21,449 nucleotides of DNA from Lentzea aerocolonigenes (GCF_000955955.1 NZ_JYJG01000078.1:1-21449), one strand, 5' to 3'. Positions 6,587 to 14,826 are shown, numbered from the stretch's first letter. Program-made: numbers and translations. Notes: generated by a model not told the origin, from the letters alone.

Positions 6587-8629
6587 ATGGGCGCGCGCAA
6601 ACTCCTCCTCCGACTCCCGGCCTGGTTCAGGTTCACGGTGATCACGCTCGCGGTGTTCGTGTGCGGGGTCATCGCCTCACGCCCGGCCAGCGGCGACGAC
6701 GGGACCCCGCCCAGCGGCGACGTGGTGGCCGCGATCAACGCGGTCGACGCGTTCGTGGCGCCGTCCGCGACCCACGATCCCAGCATCAACCTGCCCTCGG
6801 ACTTCGCGAAGCAGATGGGCCGTGACCCGAAGACGGTGACGGCGCCGGACGGGACGCTGCGGCTCGTCGACGCCTCCGGTGGCTGTTCCGGACCCGCCGG
6901 TGACACCGAGTGGGACTTCAGCACCGGGTGCCGTGCACACGACCTCGGCTACGACCTGTTGCGCTACGCCGAGGCCAAGGGGCATCCGCTCGGACAGGGC
7001 GCGCGCAAGGCGCTGGACGACAGGCTGACCACCGACCTGCACACGCAGTGCCGGCTGAACCCGCGCGGCTCCGAGTCGAGCTGCCACGCGGTCGCCGAGG
7101 CCTACGCGCTGGGGCTGAAGTTCAACTCGTGGCGGCAGCGGTGGGGTCCGCCGGGGCACGAACCCGTGGTGGCGTGGGCGTTCGGCAGTGCGGTGGTCGT
7201 CTTCCTGCTGCTGGCACGCCTGCACGGCCGCCGCCGTGACCCCTTCCCCGCGGACCCGCCCGTCAACTCGTTGCCGCTGGAGCAGGCCTACGCCCGGCAG
7301 GACCGGTACGCCACCTTCTTACGGCTGTTCAGCCTCGCTCTTCTCGTCCTCGGCGAGACCGTGGCGATGCTGGCGCATCTGCGCGGTGACGGCACGGCGT
7401 GGCTGTGGGCGTTGCAGGCGGTGCCGTTGTTCTTCTTCGCGGGCGGGCACGCGAACCTGCGGTCGTGGCAGGCGCACGAGGGTGGCTTCGGCTGCTGGGT
7501 CTCCAGCAGGACGTCGTGGTTGCTGCGGCCGGTGCTCGCGTTCGTGTTGCTGTGGGTGGTGTTGTTCGCGGCGTTGAACCTGCTGGACGTGCGGGTCGAC
7601 GCGTACAGCCGCCTGATCACGCATCCGTTGTGGTTCCTCGGGGTCTACCTGCTCGCGGTCGCCGCGACGCCCGCCGCCGCGTGGCTGCACCAGCACTTCC
7701 GCCGCACCACGCCGTTCGTGCTGATGCTGCTCACACTCGTCGTAGAGGTCGCGCGCACGTCGACCGACTGGAAGACCGGCGGGTACGTCAACCTGATCGT
7801 CGGCGCGTTGCTGATGCAGCAGATCGGGTTCTTCTACGCCGACGGCACGTTGCAGAAGATCTCGCGCCGGGTGCTCGCGGCGCTGGGCGCGATCACGTTG
7901 CCGGCGCTGGTGTTCTTCAGCGACTACCCGCGCTCGATGATGGTGCTCGGGGTGGCGCAGGTGTGCCTGGCGCTGCTGGCCCGCGGGCGCGTGACGACGT
8001 GGCTCGAAGGCCGTTCGTGGCACGTCGTGAACTTCGCGCGCCGGGCCCCGATGACCGTGTACCTGGCCTATCTGGCCGGGGTCGGCGCGGTGGTCGGGCT
8101 GCTGGGCGTGTCGCAGGCGCCGATCTGGCTGGTGTTCCTGCTGCTGCCGCTCGTGCTGGTGTTCCACCGGTTCGAGGCGCGCATGGTCGGGTTCCCGCGG
8201 CTCTCGCACGAGTCGCGCCGCACCCGGCTGGCGACCGCGATGGGCGTGTCGTTCGGGACGCTCGGCGTGCTCGGGTTCGTGGTGAGCGGGTTCCTCGGCG
8301 ACGGGACGCTCGTGCTGCTGCCGGTGGACCCGTTGCAGAACCTCATCCACCTGCTGCTCGGCTGGTACCTGATCCACACCGCGCGCACCGGCAGCTGCGA
8401 CACCCGGTTGCCGTGGCTGCTCACGGCGCTGGCGTGCGTTCCGCCGATGCTGGCACTGGATCCGACGCCTCCGGTGGTGGTGCTGCACGCCGTGGCGATC
8501 GGCCTCGCAGCGCTAGGAGCCATCCCCAGGTCACTGCCGCGCACACCGGCAGCCACAGCAGTCGTTGCCACACCCAGCCCGGATGATCTGGTGGCAGCTG
8601 GAGCCCCGGCAACGGCCCCCACGCGCTGA
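6587..8629 (+). CDS. Phospholipase A2 domain fused to a degenerate acyltransferase-3 membrane domain
   Basis: This 680-residue membrane protein starts with a signal/anchor segment (about 15-31), followed by an extracytoplasmic prokaryotic phospholipase A2-like domain (about 65-190). GCRAHDLGYD carries His118-Asp119 and DD (144/145) is a candidate second acid. Cysteines 100/115 and 155/166 have the same spacing pattern as the two disulfides of Streptomyces PLA2. From about 195 come some ten membrane helices resembling acyltransferase family 3, with LFFFAGG and HPLWFLGVYLL shared with the neighbour at 8421. The family R-x10-H motif reads R246-x10-E257, so the usual His is lost. The C-terminal DPLQNLIHLLLGWYL faintly recalls DUF4383. 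The start ATG 6587 has TAACCT 9 nt upstream and no Shine-Dalgarno. Codon 245 is the rare TTA. The last 209 bp overlap the opposite gene. Confidence 0.8.
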   Translation: MGARKLLLRLPAWFRFTVITLAVFVCGVIASRPASGDDGTPPSGDVVAAINAVDAFVAPSATHDPSINLPSDFAKQMGRDPKTVTAPDGTLRLVDASGGCSGPAGDTEWDFSTGCRAHDLGYDLLRYAEAKGHPLGQGARKALDDRLTTDLHTQCRLNPRGSESSCHAVAEAYALGLKFNSWRQRWGPPGHEPVVAWAFGSAVVVFLLLARLHGRRRDPFPADPPVNSLPLEQAYARQDRYATFLRLFSLALLVLGETVAMLAHLRGDGTAWLWALQAVPLFFFAGGHANLRSWQAHEGGFGCWVSSRTSWLLRPVLAFVLLWVVLFAALNLLDVRVDAYSRLITHPLWFLGVYLLAVAATPAAAWLHQHFRRTTPFVLMLLTLVVEVARTSTDWKTGGYVNLIVGALLMQQIGFFYADGTLQKISRRVLAALGAITLPALVFFSDYPRSMMVLGVAQVCLALLARGRVTTWLEGRSWHVVNFARRAPMTVYLAYLAGVGAVVGLLGVSQAPIWLVFLLLPLVLVFHRFEARMVGFPRLSHESRRTRLATAMGVSFGTLGVLGFVVSGFLGDGTLVLLPVDPLQNLIHLLLGWYLIHTARTGSCDTRLPWLLTALACVPPMLALDPTPPVVVLHAVAIGLAALGAIPRSLPRTPAATAVVATPSPDDLVAAGAPATAPTR

Positions 8630-9485
8630 GTGCCAGCGCCACGGTGATCAACGCGCTCTGATGCGCGAGGAAGATCCCCAAGGCGCGTTTGTTCAGCCAC
8701 CTCACCGGTTTCGCGGTGCCGAGCCTGGTGAGCCACGGCGCGATCGTGAGCACCAGGCCGATCTGCGCGAACGCCAGCGCGAGTGTCGCGTAGTTCGGCG
8801 GGTTCAAGTTCGAGACGGCCGCGCCCGGAATGCCGACCGCTGATGTCGGGTAGCCGCCGAAGTGCGTCAGCAACGCGTACCCGAGCACGCCCAGCGCGAG
8901 CAGTGGCGGACCGGGGATCTTCTTGCGAGCCAACGAGTAGCCGAGCTGCCAGGCCGCCCACCACACCGCGTACGGGACGACGAGAACCAGCACGATCGGG
9001 ACGAGTACACCCCACGAGTACTCGTCCAGCCTGCGCACCAACGGTTTCATCGCCAGCAGGATCAGGTAGACGCCGAGGAACCACAACGGTGTCGTGACCA
9101 GGAAGCCGATGTTGTATGCGGTGCCCTGGTCGACGCCGCGCATCGACAGTCCGAAGAGGACAGCCGCCCACGCGCCCAGCATCAGCAACGTCGGCACGGC
9201 GAGCTGCTTCAGCCTGACGAGGAACGGAGTCTTCGAGTGCGCGGCCGCGAACCCGCCCACGAAGAAGAACAGGCCGAGCGTTTGCAGCACCCAGCTCAAC
9301 GGTGTGAGCTCGGGTAAGTGCTTGAGCGGACTGTCGATGTACATGCCGGTCGGGGTGTCCACCAGCGCGGTCACGAGCCAGTGCCCGAGCACGACGGTGA
9401 CGACGGCGATCGCTCGCACGGCATCGATGAACGGATTCCTGTCCATCCTCACTCCCCCGTCCGCCATCTCCCCAACCGCGCCCAT
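8421..9485 (-). CDS. Acyltransferase family 3 integral membrane protein
   Basis: This protein of about 354 residues, with roughly ten membrane helices, is an acyltransferase-3 (OafA/NodX-type) enzyme that would acylate a cell-envelope or exported sugar or lipid. RNPFIDAVRAIAVVTVVLGH holds the family R-x10-H motif near the N-terminus, and LFFFVGGFAAAHS and TTPLWFLGVYL follow. The C-terminus is a Pro/Arg/Ala tail. Start choice: ATG 9485 (GTG 9488 is one codon earlier) overlaps the stop of the upstream hydrolase and has GGAGGAG, so translation is coupled. ATG 9446 is an alternative with GGGGGAG and begins right at the conserved motif. It is last in a minus-strand group after kinase, regulator and hydrolase. 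Its final helix is antisense to the tail of the 6587 gene. Confidence 0.88.
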   Translation of the reverse strand: MGAVGEMADGGVRMDRNPFIDAVRAIAVVTVVLGHWLVTALVDTPTGMYIDSPLKHLPELTPLSWVLQTLGLFFFVGGFAAAHSKTPFLVRLKQLAVPTLLMLGAWAAVLFGLSMRGVDQGTAYNIGFLVTTPLWFLGVYLILLAMKPLVRRLDEYSWGVLVPIVLVLVVPYAVWWAAWQLGYSLARKKIPGPPLLALGVLGYALLTHFGGYPTSAVGIPGAAVSNLNPPNYATLALAFAQIGLVLTIAPWLTRLGTAKPVRWLNKRALGIFLAHQSALITVALALSAWGPLPGLQLPPDHPGWVWQRLLWLPVCAAVTWGWLLALRGRSPRRAAPPPEASDPVPASAERTPAP

Positions 9486-10189
9486 CACTTCTCCTCCCCC
9501 GTCGCGATCCGGGCGAGCGCGGTGAGCGTGGCGGTACCTGGCTCGTAGTACGTGTCGTGTTTCCCACCGTCGAACCTCAACACCGTGGCCCCGAAACCAT
9601 CTGTCGTCGGGTCCGTCCCGTGGCCGAGGTCGAACAGCCGGACGTTGGGCACGAACCGCATCCAGTCACCGCTCGACCTCAGCGCCCACACCTTCGCCCG
9701 CGTCCCCAGCTCCGACACCGATTTCGCCCGCACACCAGGACTTCCGGTGAACACGATGTCGTCGACGTCCAGCTCGTGCGCCGCCAACGCCACCACGACC
9801 GAGCCGTAGCTGTGCCCGAAGACGTGGATCCGCGCGTTGGTCTGCAGTGCGCGCACGAACTCCACGAGCGCGGCAGATCCTTGGCGGGCCAGCCCGCCCG
9901 TCGCCGCGTCCACCCCAAGCCCTTGCGGCGTCCGGTATCCGAGCCACGCGATCACCGCGAGGTCCTCGCGGTGCGCCTGCTCGTACAGGTTGGTCGCCAT
10001 CTTCCCGACGGTCCGGTCGAACCGGTCGACGTCCACGTCGGAACCCGGCACGACGACCACGACGTCCCGTGCGGTCGAGAGATCACCGACGATCGCGACC
10101 CGGCGGGCGACGTCGGCACGCCACTCGGCGATCGACGGCGCGATCGACGGGACGGCGATCAGCAGGAGGAACAGAACGGCTCGGCGCAT
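9485..10189 (-). CDS. Exported alpha/beta hydrolase, DUF1023-like
   Basis: This 234-residue protein begins with MRRAVLFLLLIAVPS, a signal peptide or N-terminal anchor, so it should act outside the membrane. VVVVVPGSDVDVDRF begins the hydrolase fold, and HVFGHSYGS is the nucleophile elbow (Ser127). FTGSPGV, the acidic segment SSGDWMRF and GGKHDTYY (candidate His211) complete a plausible triad. The arrangement matches the actinobacterial DUF1023/Abhydrolase_8 family, whose substrates are mostly unknown. The stop overlaps the start of the acyltransferase, so hydrolase and acyltransferase probably work on the same envelope component. The gap to the response regulator is 62 bp; a TAGTTT hexamer 6 nt before the ATG suggests an additional leaderless promoter. 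Confidence 0.85.
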   Translation of the reverse strand: MRRAVLFLLLIAVPSIAPSIAEWRADVARRVAIVGDLSTARDVVVVVPGSDVDVDRFDRTVGKMATNLYEQAHREDLAVIAWLGYRTPQGLGVDAATGGLARQGSAALVEFVRALQTNARIHVFGHSYGSVVVALAAHELDVDDIVFTGSPGVRAKSVSELGTRAKVWALRSSGDWMRFVPNVRLFDLGHGTDPTTDGFGATVLRFDGGKHDTYYEPGTATLTALARIATGEEK

Positions 10190-10195
10190 GAACCG

Positions 10196-10201
10196 AAACT
10201 A
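10196..10201 (-). promoter_or_regulatory. Candidate -10 element for the alpha/beta hydrolase
   Basis: TAGTTT on the minus strand fits the TANNNT -10 pattern and ends 6 nt before ATG 10189, which lacks a Shine-Dalgarno sequence. This spacing predicts a leaderless mRNA. The -35 region is poor (GATTGC at 16 bp), so confidence is limited. Confidence 0.35.
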
Positions 10202-10251
10202 GGAAGACGACATCGCCGCAATCGTCCCTCTGACGTGCTGTTTTCTCGCCG

Positions 10252-10905
10252 CTACCCCGGTACTACGAGCCCGCTCTCGTAAGCCGCGATGACCGCCTGA
10301 GCGCGGTCGCGGAGCCCGAGTTTGGTCAGCACGCGGCTCACGTGCGTCTTGACCGTCTGCTCGGCCAGCACGAGATGCGCGGCGATCTCGGTGTTCGACA
10401 TGCCCTGCGCGATCAGCACGAGGATCTCGGTCTCGCGTTCGGTCAACGCCGAGAGCTGCGCCGGCCGGACGCGTTCGGTGCGGCGGGACTTCACGAAGTC
10501 CTCGATCAGCCGCTTGGTGATCGACGGCGCCAGCAGCGCTTCTCCAGCCGCCACAACGCGAACGGCGCTGAGCAGCTCGCGGGCGGGCGCGTGTTTGAGC
10601 AGGAACCCGCTCGCGCCGGCCTGCAGCGCCTCGTAGACGTAGTCGTCGAGGTCGAACGTGGTCAGCACGAGGACCTTGGTCTCCAGCGACCCGTCGAGCA
10701 GCAGGCGCGTCGCGGTGAGTCCGTCCATTTCGGGCATGCGGATGTCCATCAGCACGACGTCCGGCTTGACGTTGCGCGCGAGTGCGACGCCTTCCACGCC
10801 GTTGCCCGCAGCTCCGACGACCTCGATGTCCTCCTGGGCGTTGAGCAGTGCGGAGAACCCTTCGCGCACCATTTCCTGGTCGTCGACCACGACCACCCTG
10901 ATCAC
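10252..10905 (-). CDS. NarL/LuxR-type response regulator
   Basis: This 217-residue regulator has a receiver domain (1-120) with the acidic pair DD (8-9), phospho-acceptor Asp54 in VVLMDIRMPEMDG, Thr82 and Lys104. A C-terminal LuxR-type helix-turn-helix (about 145-210) shows LTERETEILVLIAQGMSNTEI and TVKTHVSRVLTKLGLRDR. All residues needed for phosphorylation are present. The GTG start at 10905 overlaps the kinase stop by 4 bp and has GGGGGA upstream. It should be phosphorylated by the kinase encoded just before it. The adjacent hydrolase and acyltransferase genes are the obvious candidate targets, but no operator repeats were recognised. Confidence 0.95.
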   Translation of the reverse strand: MIRVVVVDDQEMVREGFSALLNAQEDIEVVGAAGNGVEGVALARNVKPDVVLMDIRMPEMDGLTATRLLLDGSLETKVLVLTTFDLDDYVYEALQAGASGFLLKHAPARELLSAVRVVAAGEALLAPSITKRLIEDFVKSRRTERVRPAQLSALTERETEILVLIAQGMSNTEIAAHLVLAEQTVKTHVSRVLTKLGLRDRAQAVIAAYESGLVVPG

Positions 10906-12023
10906 TTGTCCCCCAACGGAATCCGGGCACGCACCAGGAACCCGCCGTCTTCGGTGGACTTCACGGTCAGCGTGCCACCGTGCACCGCCACGCGCTCCCG
11001 CATGCCTACCAGACCCTGCCCGCTGCCACCGCCCATCGACGGCCCACCCGCAGTGTTGACCACCAGCACGTCGAGCTGGCCTTCGTTCTTGTGCAGGTGG
11101 ACGGACGCTTTCGAGCCGGGCGCGTGCCTGGTGGCGTTCGTGAGCGCCTCCTGCACGATCCGGTAGGCCGTGAGCCCGACCGCCTCCGGGACGTCGTCCA
11201 CGTCGACCTCAGCCTCGTCTCCTGGCCTCGCCAGTTCCGGGATGCGGCTGATGCCGGGTTGCGGCTCGCGTTCCGGCTCCGCACCGTTGGTCCGCAGCAC
11301 GCCCAGCAGCCGTTGCATGTCGGTGATCGCCTCGCGGGCGGCCTGCCCGAGCTCGGCGAACTCCTTCTCGGCTTCCTCGTTCAGCCCCTTGAGGCGGTAG
11401 GGCGCGGTCTCGCACCTGACCACCACCATCGACATGTGGTGCGCCACGACGTCGTGCATCTCGCGCGCGATGCGGGCACGTTCCTCAAGAGCCGCCTTGG
11501 AGCCGCGTTCTTCTTCGAGCTCCCGCTCAGCCCGTCCACGCGCACCGAAGAAGTAGACGGCGGCCGTGATCATGGGTACGGCGAAGGCCCACGTCGCCTC
11601 CTGCCGTTCGACCAACGGAATCAGCGCCATGCTGATCAACGTCACCGTGGTGACGATCGGTCCCGAGTAGAAGGCCGCGACCGCCACGAGAAGCGGGACC
11701 GAGGTCCAGTACTGGAAGGGGGCGGCACCCTCCCCTGCCAGGAGCAGGCTGACGAAGTAGAGCCCGGCCGCCGCCACGCGCCAGGCGTAGAGCGGTGACC
11801 AGATCAGCAGCACGTACGGCGCGAGGGTGAGGACGAAGATGGCGACCCACCAGCCGTCCGAGTCCGACTGCCCCACGTACTTGACGCTGCCGACGACCGC
11901 CCAGACGAACGCGTAGATGATCAGCGCCGCGAGCGCGGGGACCCGCAGCCGGCCGAGTGCTTTGGTGAGCACTCGGGTCCGATCGGGCCCGATGACGGTT
12001 CGGTACAGCGTGCGAAACACCAC
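10902..12023 (-). CDS. Membrane sensor histidine kinase, HisKA_3 (DesK/LiaS/NarX-like) type
   Basis: This 373-residue kinase has four to five N-terminal membrane helices (about 28-160) with very short outside loops, so it probably senses a signal in or at the membrane. A short coiled region leads to the HisKA_3 dimerisation domain, with ARIAREMHDVVAHHMSM carrying phospho-acceptor His190. The ATPase domain follows, with the N-box EALTNATRHAPGS (Asn296) and the G-box GSGQGLVGM (334-342). Two GTG codons (12023, 12020) can start it; there is no Shine-Dalgarno, and TAGCAT (12032-12027) is placed for a leaderless message from the second. It is translationally coupled to the response regulator and diverges from the gene at 12141. 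Confidence 0.93.
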   Translation of the reverse strand: MVFRTLYRTVIGPDRTRVLTKALGRLRVPALAALIIYAFVWAVVGSVKYVGQSDSDGWWVAIFVLTLAPYVLLIWSPLYAWRVAAAGLYFVSLLLAGEGAAPFQYWTSVPLLVAVAAFYSGPIVTTVTLISMALIPLVERQEATWAFAVPMITAAVYFFGARGRAERELEEERGSKAALEERARIAREMHDVVAHHMSMVVVRCETAPYRLKGLNEEAEKEFAELGQAAREAITDMQRLLGVLRTNGAEPEREPQPGISRIPELARPGDEAEVDVDDVPEAVGLTAYRIVQEALTNATRHAPGSKASVHLHKNEGQLDVLVVNTAGGPSMGGGSGQGLVGMRERVAVHGGTLTVKSTEDGGFLVRARIPLGDK

Positions 12024-12104
12024 CCGATGCTAGGTGGATCCGCCGATTCGCACATTGACCTGCGGAGTGACATACCCCGGTAGCACTCTGATCAAGATGG
12101 GGCA

Positions 12105-12134
12105 TTGCGAACGCGTCACACCGCGCGGTAGGCA
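12105..12134 (+). promoter_or_regulatory. Candidate promoter for the acidic hypothetical protein
   Basis: TTGCGA (12105-12110) and TAGGCA (12129-12134) are separated by 18 bp. TAGGCA ends 6 nt before GTG 12141, predicting a leaderless transcript. The -10 lacks the final T, so this is tentative. Confidence 0.3.
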
Positions 12135-12140
12135 GTACCT

Positions 12141-12647
12141 GTGAGACCACCACAGGATCCAGATCGCTGGGCACGGCTGACCGCCGTGGCCGGTGAGGCG
12201 CTGGCCGCGGCCAGGGCCGGTGAGGACGCTGTGGCGGTGGACCTCGTGACCGGCTACCTCAGCGGGTCTCCCGAGGGCAACGAGGAGATCCGTGAGCTGG
12301 TGCTGCTGCTGTTCGCCGAGTGCAGCAGCATGGTCGGCGCGCTCGGCTCGGGTGGCGCGACACCGGTGAAGATGCAGGTGTTCGACGAGGACGGCAACGA
12401 GGTCCAGATCGACGACGCGGACCCGCCCGTGCGCACCGCGATCCGCGCGTTGCTGGCGGAGGTGCACGGCGACCAGGACGCGGCCTCCGAACAGATCGAG
12501 ATCGCCCTGGCCAACGGCCAACCGCAGGAGCTCGCGACCGTGGTCTTACAAGCCCTGCGGTGGACCTTGAAGCTGGCGATCGAGTGCGAGACGCGCGACC
12601 TGCCCATCGCGCCGTGGATCACCGCGTCACTGGACGACCAACCCTGA
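12141..12647 (+). CDS. Acidic protein of unknown function
   Basis: This 168-residue soluble, strongly acidic protein has no recognisable domain, signal peptide or membrane helix. It looks largely helical and Ala/Glu/Leu-rich, with an Asp/Glu-rich stretch (about 92-105: DEDGNEVQIDDADP). High third-position GC and plausible composition support coding. The start is GTG 12141, since no earlier start fits and a promoter-like hexamer pair lies just upstream; there is no Shine-Dalgarno. Codon 136 is the rare Leu codon TTA, which in streptomycetes often marks developmentally controlled genes. The last 29 bp overlap the end of the opposite esterase-family gene. Function unknown. Confidence 0.72.
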   Translation: MRPPQDPDRWARLTAVAGEALAAARAGEDAVAVDLVTGYLSGSPEGNEEIRELVLLLFAECSSMVGALGSGGATPVKMQVFDEDGNEVQIDDADPPVRTAIRALLAEVHGDQDAASEQIEIALANGQPQELATVVLQALRWTLKLAIECETRDLPIAPWITASLDDQP

Positions 12648-13770
12648 CGTGCAGCAGTGCGTCGACCCCGTCCATGAGGTGCTGGTCGAGCGGGAAGTAG
12701 GCCCACGAGATCTCGTCCGCGACCGTGCGCGCCGGGCCCTGGGGCTTGTCCTTGGTCATGCCCCAGGTGGTGAACCGGCTCTGCAGCTGACCTTCCAGGG
12801 TGGCTTTGTCCGGTTCGCCCAGTCCGAAGCTGTCGTTGCGGCCGAGGGTGCCCGCGATGACCGTGTACTGGTCACCCAGGACGGGCGCCACCAGCGCGCC
12901 TGCCGAGAACCACTCGATCCGTTCGCCCGCCATCTCCATGCTGCTGTTCGTGCGCTGCAGGTGGGCGTTGTGGGCGTGCACGAACGTCGGTCCCCGGCCT
13001 TTTTCGAGCCTGCGGATCTCCAGCAGGTTTCGCGCCATCACGCCGTCACGCATCTGGCACAACCGGTTCAGGCGCACGCCCAACGGGTTCGGCTCGGCGC
13101 ACTCCCGGTGGTACTGCAGGAGGCTCAGCGCGGCGGTGAGGTGCAGCTCGGCGTTGTTCCACTCCTCGTAGGACGTGTTCGCGACCAGCTCGGGCAGGCG
13201 GGCGTGCAGGCGCTGGAGCATGCCCGTACCGATCTCGCGGAACCTGATGGCCTCCGGCGTCTTCCCCGGTGACTTGGTGAGGTCCATGACGGCCTCGTCC
13301 CGGCTCCACTTCTCGTCGTCGGTGCTGAAATCCGCCTGTTCGCCCAGGTAGTCGCGGGCGAACTCGAGGTAGGGCCGCGGGCTGGGCGCGCTGGTCGTCT
13401 CGGTCTGGAAGTCGAAGCCGTAGAACGCCAGGCGTTCGTCTTCGGGCTTGTCCGCGTTGTACTCCCGCATCCACGCGACCAGCTCGCGGTTGGCCGGCCA
13501 CTCGCCGAACCGGTGCGAGAAGCCTTCCTTCATCACCGTGTCGAGGTCGCCCATGCCGTGCTGGACGAAGTCGTTGACCATCACCCCGCGCACCCGGCAG
13601 CTTTCGAGGGCGATCGACCGGTACCCCAGGGCGGCCAGCTGCTCGAACAACTCGTTGCGGACCCAGGTGTGAGCGTGCTCCAGGTGCGTCGGCTCGCCGA
13701 ACGCCAAGAGCTCCGTGAAGGGACTGATGAACTCGCGAATGTCCTGGCTCATGTGCTTGAACAGTAACAT
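12619..13770 (-). CDS. Erythromycin-esterase family protein
   Basis: This 383-residue protein belongs to the erythromycin esterase/succinoglycan biosynthesis family. LLAFGEPTHLEHAH (Glu26, His29) and SIALES (Glu56) are the family's N-terminal active-site elements; MRDGVMARN (238-246) and FVHAHNAHLQR (His265, His268) supply the rest. Catalytic positions appear intact, and length matches EreA/EreB-like enzymes. Chromosomal members of environmental actinomycetes mostly have unknown substrates, so macrolide resistance should not be assumed. The start is ATG 13770, which makes the second codon a rare TTA; ATG 13752 is an alternative, and neither has a good Shine-Dalgarno. It follows metX at 48 bp, but an AT-rich GTTTAAAC-containing spacer suggests its own promoter. 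Confidence 0.88.
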   Translation of the reverse strand: MLLFKHMSQDIREFISPFTELLAFGEPTHLEHAHTWVRNELFEQLAALGYRSIALESCRVRGVMVNDFVQHGMGDLDTVMKEGFSHRFGEWPANRELVAWMREYNADKPEDERLAFYGFDFQTETTSAPSPRPYLEFARDYLGEQADFSTDDEKWSRDEAVMDLTKSPGKTPEAIRFREIGTGMLQRLHARLPELVANTSYEEWNNAELHLTAALSLLQYHRECAEPNPLGVRLNRLCQMRDGVMARNLLEIRRLEKGRGPTFVHAHNAHLQRTNSSMEMAGERIEWFSAGALVAPVLGDQYTVIAGTLGRNDSFGLGEPDKATLEGQLQSRFTTWGMTKDKPQGPARTVADEISWAYFPLDQHLMDGVDALLHVRVGRPVTR

Positions 13771-13818
13771 TGAACAACCCGTTTAAACTTTGACGCGGTT
13801 CTCCAAGCTGGCTGGCCC

Positions 13819-14826
13819 CTAAGCCTCAACCGTGCGGGGAACCAGCTCACGGACCAGTGCCGCGACCTGCTCGCTCTCGATCAGAAACGCGTCGTGTCCG
13901 TACGGCGACATGATGACCCTCAGATCGTCCGCCCCTGGTATGCCCGCCGCCAGTTCTCGCTGCTGCGTCAACGGGTAGAGCCTGTCCGAGTCCACCCCGG
14001 CCACCAGCGTGCGCGCCCTGACCCTGCGCAGAGCCGCCTTGATGCCACCTCTCCCGCGGCCGACGTCGTGCGAGTTCATCGCCTCGGTGAGCGTGACGTA
14101 GCTGGCCGCGTCGAACCTCCTGGCGAGCTTGGCCGCGTGGTGGTCCAAATAGGACTCGACCTCGAACCTGCCGTGCCGTTCCTGCCTGCCGAACCTGGCC
14201 TGCAGCTCCTGCTCACTCCGGTAGCTGAGGTGCGCGATCCGGCGCGCCACGCCGAGGCCTTCCACGGAGTTGGCGCTGATCGCGTGCAGCTGAGCGCTGG
14301 CCAGCCCGATCTGCTCGGCGCTCGCCGCCGCCGTGGTCGCGAGCAGGAGCAGGGACCGCACCCGGTCCGGTTCGCTGACGGCCCACTCGACCGCCCGCAT
14401 GCCACCCATCGAGCCGCCGAGCACCGCCGCCCATCGTTCGACCCCGAGGAAGTCCGCGAGATGAACCTCGGCCAGGACCTGGTCGCGGATCGTGATCTCG
14501 GGGAAGTCCGGGTACTGCCAGGGCCCGGTGCTGCCCTGGCACCCGCCCAGCACGTTGGGCGCCACCACGAAGAACCCGTCGAGCGGCTTGCCCGGCCCGA
14601 TCAGCGCGTCCCACCAGCCCGGCGTCGGGTGACCCGGCTCCACGCCCCCGGCGACATGGCTGTCACCGGTCAGGGCGTGGAGCACGAGCACCGCGTTGGA
14701 GGCCTCTGCGTTCAAGGTCCCCCACGTCTCGTACGCGAGCTGGAAACCCGGCAGTCCCGCGAACGGTTCGGTGTGGCTGAACCACTTCCGCCGCCCGTTC
14801 GGATCGCCGAACCGCCAGCCGCCCAC
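13819..14826 (-). CDS. metX: Homoserine O-acetyltransferase
   Basis: This 335-residue alpha/beta-hydrolase-fold enzyme acetylates homoserine with acetyl-CoA, supplying the substrate for MetY. DPNGRRKWFSHTEPF and LVLHALTGDSHV are family landmarks, GGSMGGM is the nucleophile elbow (Ser139), SDRLYP gives Asp281 and GHDAFLIES gives His311. The start is GTG 14826, which shares one base with the metY stop (TAGTG) and has GGAG 5 nt upstream. The frame runs 870 bp further upstream, but that part is only a shadow of metY. metY-metX form a coupled operon and should share the leader-peptide control found upstream of metY. Confidence 0.96.
   Translation of the reverse strand: MGGWRFGDPNGRRKWFSHTEPFAGLPGFQLAYETWGTLNAEASNAVLVLHALTGDSHVAGGVEPGHPTPGWWDALIGPGKPLDGFFVVAPNVLGGCQGSTGPWQYPDFPEITIRDQVLAEVHLADFLGVERWAAVLGGSMGGMRAVEWAVSEPDRVRSLLLLATTAAASAEQIGLASAQLHAISANSVEGLGVARRIAHLSYRSEQELQARFGRQERHGRFEVESYLDHHAAKLARRFDAASYVTLTEAMNSHDVGRGRGGIKAALRRVRARTLVAGVDSDRLYPLTQQRELAAGIPGADDLRVIMSPYGHDAFLIESEQVAALVRELVPRTVEA

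Noticed and set aside
7319..8586. Long open frames on both strands inside the PLA2-fusion gene (7399-8586 plus, 7319-8488 minus)
   Set aside because: Compositions are His/Gln/Arg or Arg/Gly/Val-rich shadow patterns caused by high GC; the 6587 frame has clear domains.
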